Assembly: GCF_029522115.1 (NCBI RefSeq)
Contig: NZ_JAKWFK010000005.1
Span: 1 to 64,000 of the forward strand
Origin: Trinickia sp. Y13
Lineage (GTDB): Bacteria; Pseudomonadota; Gammaproteobacteria; Burkholderiales; Burkholderiaceae
DNA: 64,000 nucleotides
Direction: 5' to 3'
Part shown: positions 26,717-35,843 of the stretch, one piece after another
How positions within the stretch are numbered: position 1 is the first letter of the stretch
Layout: each line of letters opens with the position of its first letter
Program-made: the position numbers and the translations under genes
Notes under the pieces: generated by a model
Told to the model about the DNA's origin: nothing
The model's input: only the letters and a program-made list of their open reading frames with translations
Database searches by the model: none

Positions 26717-26738
26717 ATCTGCCACCGGGCCGGCAGAT
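26717..26738. terminator. Possible hairpin between convergent genes
   Basis: ATCTGCC (26717-26723) and GGCAGAT (26732-26738) form a 7-bp stem around an 8-nt loop, in the gap between the end of the aromatic operon and the end of the thiolase gene. No T-run follows on either side, so intrinsic termination is doubtful. Confidence 0.3.
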
Positions 26739-26779
26739 GACGATCACCGGTCGCGTGACGCGCTCGCCCGATGCACCTG

Positions 26780-27970
26780 TTACGCGATGCGCTCGAGCGC
26801 GATCGCCGTCGCCTCGCCGCCGCCGATGCACAGCGATGCGACGCCGCGCTTCAGGCCGTACGTTTCGAGGGCGGCCAGCAGCGTCACCATTACGCGCGCG
26901 CCCGATGCGCCGATGGGATGCCCGAGCGCGCACGCGCCGCCATGCACGTTCACCTTGTCGTGCGGCAGATCGAGATCGCGCATCGCGGCCATCGCGACCA
27001 CCGCGAACGCTTCGTTGATCTCGAACAGGTCGACGTCGCGCAGGTTCCAGCCGGTTTTTTCCGACAGCTTGCGCAGTGCGCCGATCGGTGCGGTGGCGAA
27101 CAGGCCTGGCTTGTCCGCGTAAGTCGAATGCCCGACGATCACAGCCTTCGGCGCAAGGCCCAGCCGTTCTGCTTCCGAGCGGCGCATCATCACCAGCGCG
27201 GCCGCACCGTCGGAGATCGACGACGCGTTCGCGGCCGTCACCGTGCCGCCTTCGCGGAACGCCGGCCTGAGCGTCGGAATCTTGTCGAGCTTCGCCTTGC
27301 CAGGCTGCTCGTCTATCGAAACGACTGCTTCGGACTTGCCGGCCTTCACGGTCACCGGTGCGATCTCGGACACGAAATGCGCTTCGGCGATCGCGCGTTG
27401 CGCGCGCGTCAGCGACGCGATCGCAAACGCATCCTGCGCTTCACGCGTGAACTGGTACGCCTGCGCGCAATCCTCGGCGAAGGTGCCCATCAGGCGGCCC
27501 CTTTCATACGCGTCTTCGAGCCCGTCGAGGAACATGTGGTCGAGCACCTGCCCGTGGCCCATCCTCATTCCCGCGCGCGCTTTCGGCAGCAGATACGGCG
27601 CATTCGTCATGCTTTCCATCCCGCCCGCGACGGCCACGCCCGCCGATCCCGCTAGCAGCAGGTCGTGCGCGAACATGGCAGCCTTCATCCCGGAGCCGCA
27701 CATCTTGTTGACCGTGGTCGCACCCGCCGCGAGCGGCAACCCGGCCTTCAGCGCGGCCTGCCGTGCCGGCGCCTGGCCCTGGCCGGCTGGCAGCACGCAG
27801 CCGAACACGATTTCATCGATGCGCTCGGCCGGTACGCATGCGCGTTCCAGCGCCGCGCGAATCGCCACCGCGCCGAGTTCGCTGGCGCTGGCCGCCGCTA
27901 GGTCGCCCTGAAACCCGCCCATCGGCGTGCGCGCCGCACCGACGATTACGATCGGATCCTGTGTCGTCAT
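26780..27970 (-). CDS. Acetyl-CoA C-acyltransferase (thiolase)
   Basis: A 396-residue thiolase. The acyl-accepting Cys is in 'NKMCGSGMKAAM' (about residue 89), the His in 'GGACALGHPIGASGARV', and the second Cys in 'ASLCIGGGEATAIALE'. It cleaves or condenses 3-ketoacyl-CoA. It is the third gene of a minus-strand set with a hydroxyacyl-CoA-type dehydrogenase and an acyl-CoA synthetase. The set could activate and shorten an acid by one two-carbon unit. Confidence 0.93.
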   Translation of the reverse strand: MTTQDPIVIVGAARTPMGGFQGDLAAASASELGAVAIRAALERACVPAERIDEIVFGCVLPAGQGQAPARQAALKAGLPLAAGATTVNKMCGSGMKAAMFAHDLLLAGSAGVAVAGGMESMTNAPYLLPKARAGMRMGHGQVLDHMFLDGLEDAYERGRLMGTFAEDCAQAYQFTREAQDAFAIASLTRAQRAIAEAHFVSEIAPVTVKAGKSEAVVSIDEQPGKAKLDKIPTLRPAFREGGTVTAANASSISDGAAALVMMRRSEAERLGLAPKAVIVGHSTYADKPGLFATAPIGALRKLSEKTGWNLRDVDLFEINEAFAVVAMAAMRDLDLPHDKVNVHGGACALGHPIGASGARVMVTLLAALETYGLKRGVASLCIGGGEATAIALERIA

Positions 27971-27993
27971 GATTCATTTCTCCAGTTCGAGTG

Positions 27994-28761
27994 TCAGCGT
28001 GGTGCCATGCGCAGCGCGCCATCAAGGCGGATGACTTCACCGTTCAGCATCGTATTGCCGACGATGTGGCGCACCAGCGCCGCGAATTCGTCCGGGCGGC
28101 CGAGCCGAGGCGGAAACGGCACGCTCTTGCCGAGCGCGTCCTGCACGTCCTTCGGCATGCCTGCCATCATCGGCGTCGCGAAGATGCCCGGTGCGATCGT
28201 CACCACGCGAATGCCGAAGCGCGCAAGCTCGCGCGCGATCGGCAGCGTCATCCCGACTACGCCGCTCTTCGATGCCGCATATGCCGCCTGCCCGATCTGA
28301 CCGTCGAATGCAGCGACCGACGCGGTGTTGACGATCACGCCACGCTCGCCTTCTGCATTGGCGTCTTGCTTCGACATCGCGTCGGCGGCCAGCCGAATCA
28401 TGTTGAACGTACCGATCAGATTGATCGATACCGCGCGCGCGAAACGGTCGAGCGAATGCGGCCCTTCGCGGCCGACGACCTTCTCGCCGGGCGCAACGCC
28501 CGCGCAGTTGACAAGCGCGTCGATGCGGCCGAACGCGTCGCGTGCGGCGGCGACCGCAGCTTGTCCATCGGCTTCGCTCGTCACATCGGTCTTCACGAAG
28601 CGTGCGGCCGCGCCGAGTTCATGCGCATGGCCCGCACCAGCGTCTTCATTAACGTCCAGCAGTACCGCCTTGCCACCTTCGCCGGCCACCATGCGGGCCA
28701 CTGCGGCGCCGAGGCCGGAACCGGCGCCCGTAATCAGAAAAACGCGATCCTTGATATTCAT
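27994..28761 (-). CDS. Short-chain dehydrogenase, 3-hydroxyacyl-CoA dehydrogenase type
   Basis: A 255-residue SDR closest to the type-II 3-hydroxyacyl-CoA dehydrogenase (HSD17B10-like) group. The NAD motif is '[15 protein letters not shown]', the NNAG-like motif is '[10 protein letters not shown]', and the catalytic triad includes '[21 protein letters not shown]' (Ser, Tyr, Lys). It lies between the thiolase and acyl-CoA synthetase genes, as expected for the oxidation step before thiolysis. An enoyl-CoA hydratase and acyl-CoA dehydrogenase are not in the set. Confidence 0.88.
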   Translation of the reverse strand: MNIKDRVFLITGAGSGLGAAVARMVAGEGGKAVLLDVNEDAGAGHAHELGAAARFVKTDVTSEADGQAAVAAARDAFGRIDALVNCAGVAPGEKVVGREGPHSLDRFARAVSINLIGTFNMIRLAADAMSKQDANAEGERGVIVNTASVAAFDGQIGQAAYAASKSGVVGMTLPIARELARFGIRVVTIAPGIFATPMMAGMPKDVQDALGKSVPFPPRLGRPDEFAALVRHIVGNTMLNGEVIRLDGALRMAPR

Positions 28762-28788
28762 TCGCAGTCCGTATTCAGTATTCGATCG

Positions 28789-30462
28789 TCAGGATTGAGC
28801 GGCCTTCTCAGCTTCCATCTTGCGCAGCACGAAACGCTGGATCTTGCCGCTCGGGGTTTTCGGTAGCGCGTCGACGAAGTCGATTGCGCGCGGATACGCA
28901 TGTGCCGACAGCCGCCGCTTGACGTGCTGGCTCAGTTCGTCGGCGAGCGCCGGCGTGCCTTCGAAGCCTGTCGACAGCACGACGAACGCCTTGACGATCT
29001 CCGTGCGCTCCGGGTCGGGCACACCGATCACGGCGGCCTCGCTGACGGCCGCGTGCTCGATCAGCGCGCTTTCCACGTCGAACGGGCCGATCCTGTAGCC
29101 GGACGACGTGATTACGTCGTCAGCGCGGCCGATGAAGCTCACAGTGCCGTCCGGTTCGAGTTCGACGTTGTCGCCGGTCCGGTAGTAACCGCCCGCGATC
29201 GCCGGCGTGTGCTGCTGCCAGTAGCCGTGGAACCAGAGTAGCGGCGAGTGCGCGATGTCGATCGCGAGAGCGCCTGGCTCGCCGGGGCCGAGCTCGCGGC
29301 CGGCATCGTCGAGCACAGCGACGCGATAGCCGGGCATCGCCAAACCCGCCGAGCCGGGGTGCACGACGTGCGTGAGCCCGTGATGATTGTTCACGACCAT
29401 CCCGAGTTCGGTCTGGCCGTAGTGGTCGTAGATCGGCACGCCGAGCGTCGCGTCGAACCAGCGCACGACCTCGGGATTCAACGGCTCGCCCGCGCTGCTG
29501 ACGACACGCAGTTTGCCCTTGATGCGCGCCGCGGCTTCTGCGCCGGCCGCCATCAGCATGCGGTACGCGGTAGGCGAACCGGCGAGGCTCGTGATGCCGA
29601 GCCGCTCGATGACGTCGTAGGTGCTGTCGACCGTGAAGCCGCCCTCGTACAGCGTCGTCGCGTGGCCGAGCAGCAGCGGGCCCGTGATCGCGTAATAGAG
29701 ACCATATGCCCAGCCCGGATCGGCGATGTTCCAGAACCGGTCGCTGTCGCGCAGGTCGACCGCGTCGCGCATGTACGCGCCGAACGCAAGCAACGCCCGC
29801 AGCGGCACCGGTACGCCCTTCGGCAAACCCGTCGTGCCTGACGTCGACATCATCATGAACAGGTCGGTGCCCTTGCGCGCCACCGGTTCGAACACGTCGG
29901 ACTGCACGTCGAGCGCCGCGCGGAAGTCGATGTCGTCGGCCGGCGGCACGTCGCCGGATTCCCTCACCGTCGCGACCCGCGGACAATCGGCGACCTCGTC
30001 GAGCTTCGCGCGATTCGCGATGTTCGTGACGACCAGTCGCGCATTGCTCATGTGCAGCCGGTGCTCGATCGCTTTTGGTCCGAACGCGGTGAAGAGCGGC
30101 TGGTACACGGCCCCCGCGCGCCATGTGCCGAGGATCGTCGCGACCAGTTCGGGCGTGCGCGGCAACAGGCCGGCTACCACCTCGCCTGGCTTCACGCCGT
30201 GAACGACGAGCAGGTTCGCGACACGCGCCGACATGGCCTGCATTTGCGCGAACGTGAAGCTGCGGTGCTGGCCGTCGGCGTTGATGCAGTCGAGCGCGAC
30301 GGCATTCGCGTCCGCTGCCGCATGCCGGTCGCAGCATTCGACGCAGGCGTTCAGGGCATGCTCCAGGTCGCCGTGCAGATAGGCTGCGGCCGTCTCGATA
30401 CGGAAGCCGGCCACGGCGTCGGCGTAGGCCGGCGCCACCCGGGCGGTTGCTCCATCACGCAT
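28789..30462 (-). CDS. AMP-forming acyl-CoA synthetase
   Basis: A 557-residue ANL-superfamily ligase. It has the P-loop 'TSGTTGLPKGVP', 'YDHYGQTELG' for the A5 motif, 'YRTGDNVELEPDGTVSFIGRADDVI' for A7-A8 and the catalytic Lys in 'TPSGKIQRFVLRK'. It resembles medium-chain (ACSM-like) and benzoate-type synthetases and should activate a carboxylic acid to its CoA ester. The ATG at 30462 is chosen because AGGAG lies just upstream; the frame extends further but has no support. It is divergent from the AraC regulator gene. Confidence 0.88.
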   Translation of the reverse strand: MRDGATARVAPAYADAVAGFRIETAAAYLHGDLEHALNACVECCDRHAAADANAVALDCINADGQHRSFTFAQMQAMSARVANLLVVHGVKPGEVVAGLLPRTPELVATILGTWRAGAVYQPLFTAFGPKAIEHRLHMSNARLVVTNIANRAKLDEVADCPRVATVRESGDVPPADDIDFRAALDVQSDVFEPVARKGTDLFMMMSTSGTTGLPKGVPVPLRALLAFGAYMRDAVDLRDSDRFWNIADPGWAYGLYYAITGPLLLGHATTLYEGGFTVDSTYDVIERLGITSLAGSPTAYRMLMAAGAEAAARIKGKLRVVSSAGEPLNPEVVRWFDATLGVPIYDHYGQTELGMVVNNHHGLTHVVHPGSAGLAMPGYRVAVLDDAGRELGPGEPGALAIDIAHSPLLWFHGYWQQHTPAIAGGYYRTGDNVELEPDGTVSFIGRADDVITSSGYRIGPFDVESALIEHAAVSEAAVIGVPDPERTEIVKAFVVLSTGFEGTPALADELSQHVKRRLSAHAYPRAIDFVDALPKTPSGKIQRFVLRKMEAEKAAQS

Positions 30463-30592
30463 GCGTGTCTCCTGTTCGTTATGACCGCCGGCGAACCGGG
30501 GGCATGTAGACGATGGTAGACATCCGGTACATTGCAATCAATGACAAACAGAAACTAGAATCGTGATCGGTTTTGCCATGTCCGGGGGAAGA

Positions 30593-31615
30593 ATGAAAAT
30601 TGGGCCGCAGATGATCTCGCCGGATTTTGTCGAGGATGCGCTCGAGTGCCTGCGCCGGCAGCGGATCCCGACTGGGCCCGTGCTGCGCGGCGCCGGCCTG
30701 CCGGCCGTCGTGCGCGAGCCCGTCACGCCGCAACAGTATGGGCGGCTGTGGCTCGCGATCGCCAGCGCGATCGACGACGAATTCTTCGGACTTGCGGCGC
30801 GCCCGATGCGGCGCGGCAGCTTCACGCTGCTGTGCCATGCGGTGTTGCACGCGGGCACGCTGGATAAGGCGCTGCGGCGCGCGCTGAAGTTTCTGCGCGT
30901 GGTGCTCGACGAACCGCACGGCGAACTGGTAGTCGCCGATGGCCAGGCGCAGATCGTCCTGACGCAGTCGGGTGCGCCATATTCCGCGTTTGCTTACCGG
31001 ACGTTCTGGCTGATCGTGCTCGGCGTCGCCTGCTGGCTGATCGGTCGGCGCATTCCGCTGCAGCGCATCGACTTCGCGTGCTCGAGCCCCGAGCAGCGCA
31101 GCGATTATCAGCAGTTCTTCGGCGTGCCCGTGCATTTCGATCGGCCCGACAGCCGGCTCGCATTCAACGCCGCCTACCTCGCGCTGCCGACGATCCGCTC
31201 CGAGCAGGCGCTGAAGACCTTCCTGCGCGGCGCGCCTGGCAACCTGCTCGTGCGCTACCGGCACGACACCGGCTGGGTGGCGAAGACGCGTGCACACTTG
31301 AAGGCGTTGCCGGCCGCGGAATGGCCGGACTTCGATACGCTCGCCGTGCGCCTGCGCACGACGCCTGCGACGCTACGGCGGCGCCTGCGCAGCGAAGGGC
31401 AGAGCTTCGCGTCGATCAAGGACGAACTGCGTGGCGCGCTGGCCCAGTCGCTGCTGCGCGCCCATACGCTGAGCGTTGCGGAAATCGCTGTCGAGCTCGG
31501 GTTTAGCGAGCCCAGTGCGTTTCATCGCGCGTTCCGCAAATGGACGGGCACGAGCCCGGGCGCGTTTCGCCGCGAGTGCCGATGCGCCGTTGACGCGGGG
31601 GCGAGCGCTGCATAG
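30593..31615 (+). CDS. AraC-family regulator with Arabinose_bd-type sensor domain
   Basis: A 340-residue AraC/XylS protein of the OruR/ArgR-like layout. The N-terminal 'arabinose-binding' type domain covers about residues 15-200, and two HTH motifs lie at the C-terminus ('TLSVAEIAVELGFSEPSAFHRAFRKWTGTSPGAFR'). It is divergent from the acyl-CoA synthetase operon with about 130 bp between and probably activates it. The ATG at 30593 has GGGGGAAG upstream; earlier in-frame starts at 30563 (GTG) and 30578 (ATG) are less likely. Confidence 0.85.
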   Translation: MKIGPQMISPDFVEDALECLRRQRIPTGPVLRGAGLPAVVREPVTPQQYGRLWLAIASAIDDEFFGLAARPMRRGSFTLLCHAVLHAGTLDKALRRALKFLRVVLDEPHGELVVADGQAQIVLTQSGAPYSAFAYRTFWLIVLGVACWLIGRRIPLQRIDFACSSPEQRSDYQQFFGVPVHFDRPDSRLAFNAAYLALPTIRSEQALKTFLRGAPGNLLVRYRHDTGWVAKTRAHLKALPAAEWPDFDTLAVRLRTTPATLRRRLRSEGQSFASIKDELRGALAQSLLRAHTLSVAEIAVELGFSEPSAFHRAFRKWTGTSPGAFRRECRCAVDAGASAA

Positions 31616-31680
31616 AGTGACTGGCGTGCAGCACATTTTCTTCGAGAGAATCGATGCTACCCATGCCGGGAGGAATTCGA

Positions 31681-32694
31681 ATGAGAAAGTGGCAACGCAT
31701 TTATTCGCGCACTATGGTGGCGAGCACGATCGCCGGTTGTGCAACGTTTGCCACCGTAGACCTTGCCCACGCGCAGAGCGACACGCCGAACCCGTCGGCC
31801 GCGCTCCAATCGTCACAGCGGACGATCGATGCTTATGCCGTGTTCGGCAACGGTCGAGCGACCGAGGGCGGCGACATGCGATGGCGCGCTTATGAAGTCG
31901 GCTTCGGCGATGTCATAAACGACTACCTTTCGGTCTACGTCGCTTATCTGAACGAGGGACATCCGAACGATCACCATCGTGACGGCTTTGCTGCGCTAGG
32001 CTCCTTTCGCTTGCCGATCAATGACCGTGTGGCGTTCGAACTATCGGCGGGGCCGTATTTCAGCATGGATACGACACACGTGGACAACGAGACGCGCAAC
32101 GAGAAGCGGTGGGGCCTGCGTGCGTCGGCGGCAATGCGCTTTTACGTCGTCCCCAACGGCTTGTTCTTCAAGCTCCAATACAACCATGTTCAGATGATCA
32201 ACGGGTTCAATTCGGACGCGGTGCTTTTCGGCATCGGCTCGGATCTTCGCGGCAATCCTGCCCCGGCGCTCTCCGACGGCAAGACGCAAGTGAGCGTATG
32301 GGCGGGAACTTCGCAGACGAACCGTCCTCAAGTGCCGATGGAAAAAGGCTACATGCTGGAGTTCAAGCGGCCCCTGGGTAACGCGTGGGCGTATTCGGCA
32401 AGCTTTGTCTATGAAGGCAATAACGGCGTCGCCGGTAGGAGAGGCTTGGCGGCGCAATTCTGGTATGTCGCGCCCGTCCTGAACAAATGGGTTTTATCGG
32501 CAGGCGTGGGACCCTATGTTTCACGCGACCGGAACGACCCCTCGGGCACAACGAGGCTCAATGCACTGTTGAGCGCGCAGGTGAGCTACCAAGTTACGAA
32601 CAATTGGGCTGCGAGTCTGCGGTTCAATCGCGTCGCGACGGGCAATGATAAGGACCAGGATATGTTCATGGTGGGGCTGGCGCGCAATTTCTAG
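31681..32694 (+). CDS. Predicted outer-membrane beta-barrel protein
   Basis: A 337-residue protein with a signal peptide (basic start 'MRKWQRIYSR', hydrophobic core, cut near 'AHA-QSD'). Alternating strands follow and it ends 'MFMVGLARNF', with a C-terminal Phe typical of outer-membrane barrels. I do not recognise the family with certainty. The ATG at 31681 follows GGAGG; an upstream in-frame ATG at 31654 lacks this. It is 65 bp behind the AraC gene and may serve the acid-activation module. Confidence 0.7.
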   Translation: MRKWQRIYSRTMVASTIAGCATFATVDLAHAQSDTPNPSAALQSSQRTIDAYAVFGNGRATEGGDMRWRAYEVGFGDVINDYLSVYVAYLNEGHPNDHHRDGFAALGSFRLPINDRVAFELSAGPYFSMDTTHVDNETRNEKRWGLRASAAMRFYVVPNGLFFKLQYNHVQMINGFNSDAVLFGIGSDLRGNPAPALSDGKTQVSVWAGTSQTNRPQVPMEKGYMLEFKRPLGNAWAYSASFVYEGNNGVAGRRGLAAQFWYVAPVLNKWVLSAGVGPYVSRDRNDPSGTTRLNALLSAQVSYQVTNNWAASLRFNRVATGNDKDQDMFMVGLARNF

Positions 32695-32750
32695 GAGGCA
32701 TGTGCAAGCAAGCACTGGTAACCCGATGCACACACTCTTGATGCCCCTTG

Positions 32751-32980
32751 CTACCGAGGTAGAAGGTCTTGACCGGCCAAACGAATTTCGATCGCATTTG
32801 CAATTTTCACGTGATAGGGATTGTCGGCGGAGAAGACCTCATCGGAGATGCTGACAATGATGGTGCCCGTTTGCCTGCCGTTTTCCGTGACCGGCAACAG
32901 TTCCGCCGCCTCGGGTAACGCCTCGCTTGCGATTGCCGTCGGAAGATAGAGCATCCAGCCGGGGCTCGGTCGTGCACCGA
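32751..32980 (-). pseudogene. Imm52 3' fragment (second copy)
   Basis: About 230 bp closely resemble the end of the Imm52 gene at 2052-2280: 67 codons with the same termination and only scattered substitutions. The match begins inside the gene and continues only to about 32980, where it meets the 3' end of the next gene. The 5' two-thirds and any toxin partner are absent. It lies between convergent genes and is probably a relic of another toxin-immunity cassette. Confidence 0.85.
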
Positions 32981-32985
32981 GCCAG

Positions 32986-33885
32986 TCAGAAGATCTTCAT
33001 GACACGAAGGTTCACACGCGTCGACTCGAGCGGCCCGTTATGCACCGAGATGTCGTTGCCGTAAGTTCCCAGCACCTGCCAAGTTTTGGCCGGAAACCAC
33101 GCGAACCCGACCGAGAATTTCGAGGTATTGATCCGGTTGTCTTGCGATACGCCGTTGACATGCATGAGCCCGCCCATCGAGTACGACAAGCCAGCGCGCA
33201 CGTCGAAGCTGTCGGTCACGTTGTAGCGCAACCAGGCTTGCATCTGCACGAGCGGATCCTGCGTCATCGTCGCATGCGCGGCCGTGTAATCGGAGTTGTG
33301 GCCAAAAACGGTTACGTCGCCGACCAGATCCAGCGTAAACCGGTCCACAAGCGGCGTGATGTAGCCGGCCTGCAGCGCGAATTTCCAGCGGTTTTCCCCG
33401 AGATTCAACGCACGGCTGTCGTTGTAGCTGCCCGTTGGCACATAGATGAACGGCGTGACGCCAAGGTAGCGCTTGCTGCCCGGATCGTTCATCATCCACA
33501 CGGTCGCCGCGATAATCAGGTCGCCCACCCCGGTCGTGTTGCCGAGTGCGCTCAGGCTATTCGTTCCGCGAAGCGTGCCGAACGGCAGCAGGAATTGCGG
33601 ATCGACCGTGAAATTGCCCAGCTTCATGTAATGGACATAACGGGCAATGCCGACATCCGAATCGAGGTTTCCGCCGCTAACGCGGTTGCCGCCGGCATAA
33701 ATGCGGTCCCGTTCCACGTGCTGGTAATAGAGCAGCCCGAGATTCGTTCCGGCCGGCAGTGCCGTGTAATCGCCGGCGTCCACGTCGATCGCCATCGCCG
33801 GCTTGCCGCAAAACGCCGCAAGTGCCAATACTGCTGCCATCAATGCGTGGCGCACACGCCCACCGCCTTTTTCGATCGTCTCCAT
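32986..33885 (-). CDS. Outer-membrane transporter, Phenol_MetA_deg family
   Basis: A 299-residue predicted beta-barrel of the same family as the protein at 17349, with a signal peptide ending near 'PAMA-IDVD'. Typical features are 'DYTALPAGTNLGLLYYQHVERD' near the start of the mature chain and 'GVTPFIYVPTGSYND' mid-protein. It ends 'VNLRVMKIF' with a C-terminal Phe. GAGGAGA precedes the ATG. It is the last gene of a minus-strand run of AraC regulator, aldehyde dehydrogenase and GMC oxidoreductase and probably admits their substrate. Confidence 0.82.
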   Translation of the reverse strand: METIEKGGGRVRHALMAAVLALAAFCGKPAMAIDVDAGDYTALPAGTNLGLLYYQHVERDRIYAGGNRVSGGNLDSDVGIARYVHYMKLGNFTVDPQFLLPFGTLRGTNSLSALGNTTGVGDLIIAATVWMMNDPGSKRYLGVTPFIYVPTGSYNDSRALNLGENRWKFALQAGYITPLVDRFTLDLVGDVTVFGHNSDYTAAHATMTQDPLVQMQAWLRYNVTDSFDVRAGLSYSMGGLMHVNGVSQDNRINTSKFSVGFAWFPAKTWQVLGTYGNDISVHNGPLESTRVNLRVMKIF

Positions 33886-34042
33886 CTGCTTTTTCTCCTC
33901 TTGTCGATTGATGCCGAAGTCCCCCCTGCCGACCGGCTATGAGCCGTGGCATGTCCGGTGCGTCGGCTGCGCACCTGAGATCGTTACGGGGGAGTGACCG
34001 TGCGGCGAAGCGGGGCGCGTCAGGAAGGCTTCGCCGCAGCGT

Positions 34043-35779
34043 CTATGCGCGGACGATTTGCGCGAGCCGCTCGCCGATGATCACGCTCGGCGCCATCGTG
34101 TTGCCGGTCGTGATATTCGGCATGACCGATGCATCGGCTACGCGCAAGCCGCGAACGCCGCGCACGCGCAACTTCGCATCGACGACGCTGCCGGGATCGC
34201 TGCCCATCGCGCAACTGCCGACGAGATGGAAATACGTGCCTGTCGCATTACGCACGAAATTTTCCATCGCGCCGGCGTCGAGAGGGCCCGGCACCACTTC
34301 GCGTTTGACGAATTCGGACATATCCTGCGAATTGCCGATCTCGCGACACAATTCGACGCAACGGATCAACGCCTTCATGTCTTCCGGCTCGGCGAGGTAA
34401 TTCGGATCAACGTTCGGTGCGGCGCGGAAATCGCTCGACATCAATTTCACGCGCCCCGTGCTCCTCGGCTGTACTAGGCCCGGCGCGAGCGTCCACGCGG
34501 CTTTGGGAATCTGGCGCTGCTTCGCGATCGTGTCCGTCACGAACGGGACTTCAATCTGGAACGGCTGAAGGTCCGGCACTTTGAGCCTCGCGTCGCTCTT
34601 CCAAAACAACGTGCATTCGGCCAGATTGTTTCGCGGCGGCAGCGCGTCCTTGTATTCCCACACGCAGCCACCGAGCAGAATATGGTCGCGCAAGTTGCGG
34701 CCGACGTTCGGCGAATGGACGATCGGCTTGATGCCTAACCCGCGTAGTTCCTCGGCATCGCCGATGCCCGATAGCATCAATATCTTCGGCGTGGCAACCG
34801 TGCCCGCCGAAAGTACGATCTCCTGGCGCGCGGCGATCCGCTTCTCGTGTTTCTCGCGATTTCCATGGATGAAGCGGACGGCGCTTGCCCGGTCGCCGTC
34901 GAGATCGACGCGCACGACTGTCGCATCGGTCAGCACGGTCAGGTTTGGCCGCGCGAGCGCATGACGCAAATAGGCGGCAAAGACCGTGTGGCGGCGCCCA
35001 TCCTTGATTAAGGCTTGAGCGATCCCACAGGCCCCGGAGCCTTCCATCGCTTCGGCGTTGATGTCGTTTGTCGAGGGAACGCCGGCCTTGGCCGCGGCCG
35101 CCATCATGGCAGGCGCGATCGGATTCGGGCTCGGCAGCTTTTCGACATACACGTTGCCGCCCTTGCCGCGCCAGCGCGATGTTGGCCCCTGCCAATCCTC
35201 GATCTTGCGATAGATCGAGAGAACCGAATCGTAATTCCACCGCGCATCGCCGGTTATCTCGGCCCACTCGTCGTAGTTTGCTTTGTGACCGCGCGCCCAG
35301 ACCATCACATTGATTGCGCTGCCGCCGCCGATGCCGCGGCCCATCGGCAACGGAATCGTGCGCCCATTGCAATGTGCGGCGTCGGTATAGTCATAGACGT
35401 AGCTGGTCGGCGAGCCGATGTTGGATGGCCAGAGCGCGGGATCTTCGACGCTTTTTTGCTCGTTCCAGCCTCCCTCTTCGAGCAGCAGCACGGTCACCGA
35501 CGGGTCCTCGGACAATCGAGATGCGACGACACAGCCGGCGGACCCCGCTCCAACGATGACGTAGTCGTAACTCGCCTTGAGCGCGCGCGCGTTGTGCGCT
35601 TGATTGGTCACGGCGCGCTTTGCCTCTTCGGCATAAACGTGCGCGGTCGCGGCCGACAGGCCAGCTGCCAATGCGATGCGCATGAAATCGCGGCGCTTCA
35701 TCTTGCCTCGAAAGAGCGCCTCTTCCGCGCGCGCCAGCATTTCACCTCGGGACATTTCCGAACTTTCATCACGCTCCAC
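34043..35779 (-). CDS. GMC-family FAD-dependent alcohol dehydrogenase with Tat-like signal
   Basis: A 578-residue glucose-methanol-choline oxidoreductase. 'YDYVIVGAGSAGCVVASRLSED' is the FAD motif (about residue 70), 'MGRGIGGGSAINVMVWARGH' is GMC signature 1, and the catalytic His and Asn are in 'TYFHLVGSCAMG' and 'ITTGNTMAPSVIIG'. The N-terminus holds KRRDFMRIALAAG (about 28-40), a twin-arginine-like export signal, after an unusually long 27-residue lead. It probably oxidises an alcohol to an aldehyde in the periplasm or at the membrane. The GTG start follows AGGAGACGGAAA. Confidence 0.85.
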   Translation of the reverse strand: MERDESSEMSRGEMLARAEEALFRGKMKRRDFMRIALAAGLSAATAHVYAEEAKRAVTNQAHNARALKASYDYVIVGAGSAGCVVASRLSEDPSVTVLLLEEGGWNEQKSVEDPALWPSNIGSPTSYVYDYTDAAHCNGRTIPLPMGRGIGGGSAINVMVWARGHKANYDEWAEITGDARWNYDSVLSIYRKIEDWQGPTSRWRGKGGNVYVEKLPSPNPIAPAMMAAAAKAGVPSTNDINAEAMEGSGACGIAQALIKDGRRHTVFAAYLRHALARPNLTVLTDATVVRVDLDGDRASAVRFIHGNREKHEKRIAARQEIVLSAGTVATPKILMLSGIGDAEELRGLGIKPIVHSPNVGRNLRDHILLGGCVWEYKDALPPRNNLAECTLFWKSDARLKVPDLQPFQIEVPFVTDTIAKQRQIPKAAWTLAPGLVQPRSTGRVKLMSSDFRAAPNVDPNYLAEPEDMKALIRCVELCREIGNSQDMSEFVKREVVPGPLDAGAMENFVRNATGTYFHLVGSCAMGSDPGSVVDAKLRVRGVRGLRVADASVMPNITTGNTMAPSVIIGERLAQIVRA

Positions 35780-35843
35780 TTTCCGTCTCCTGTCTCACTT
35801 TTGATTTTGGTGCTTCCATTCCCCGGGCCTTGCCTTGGGCGCC

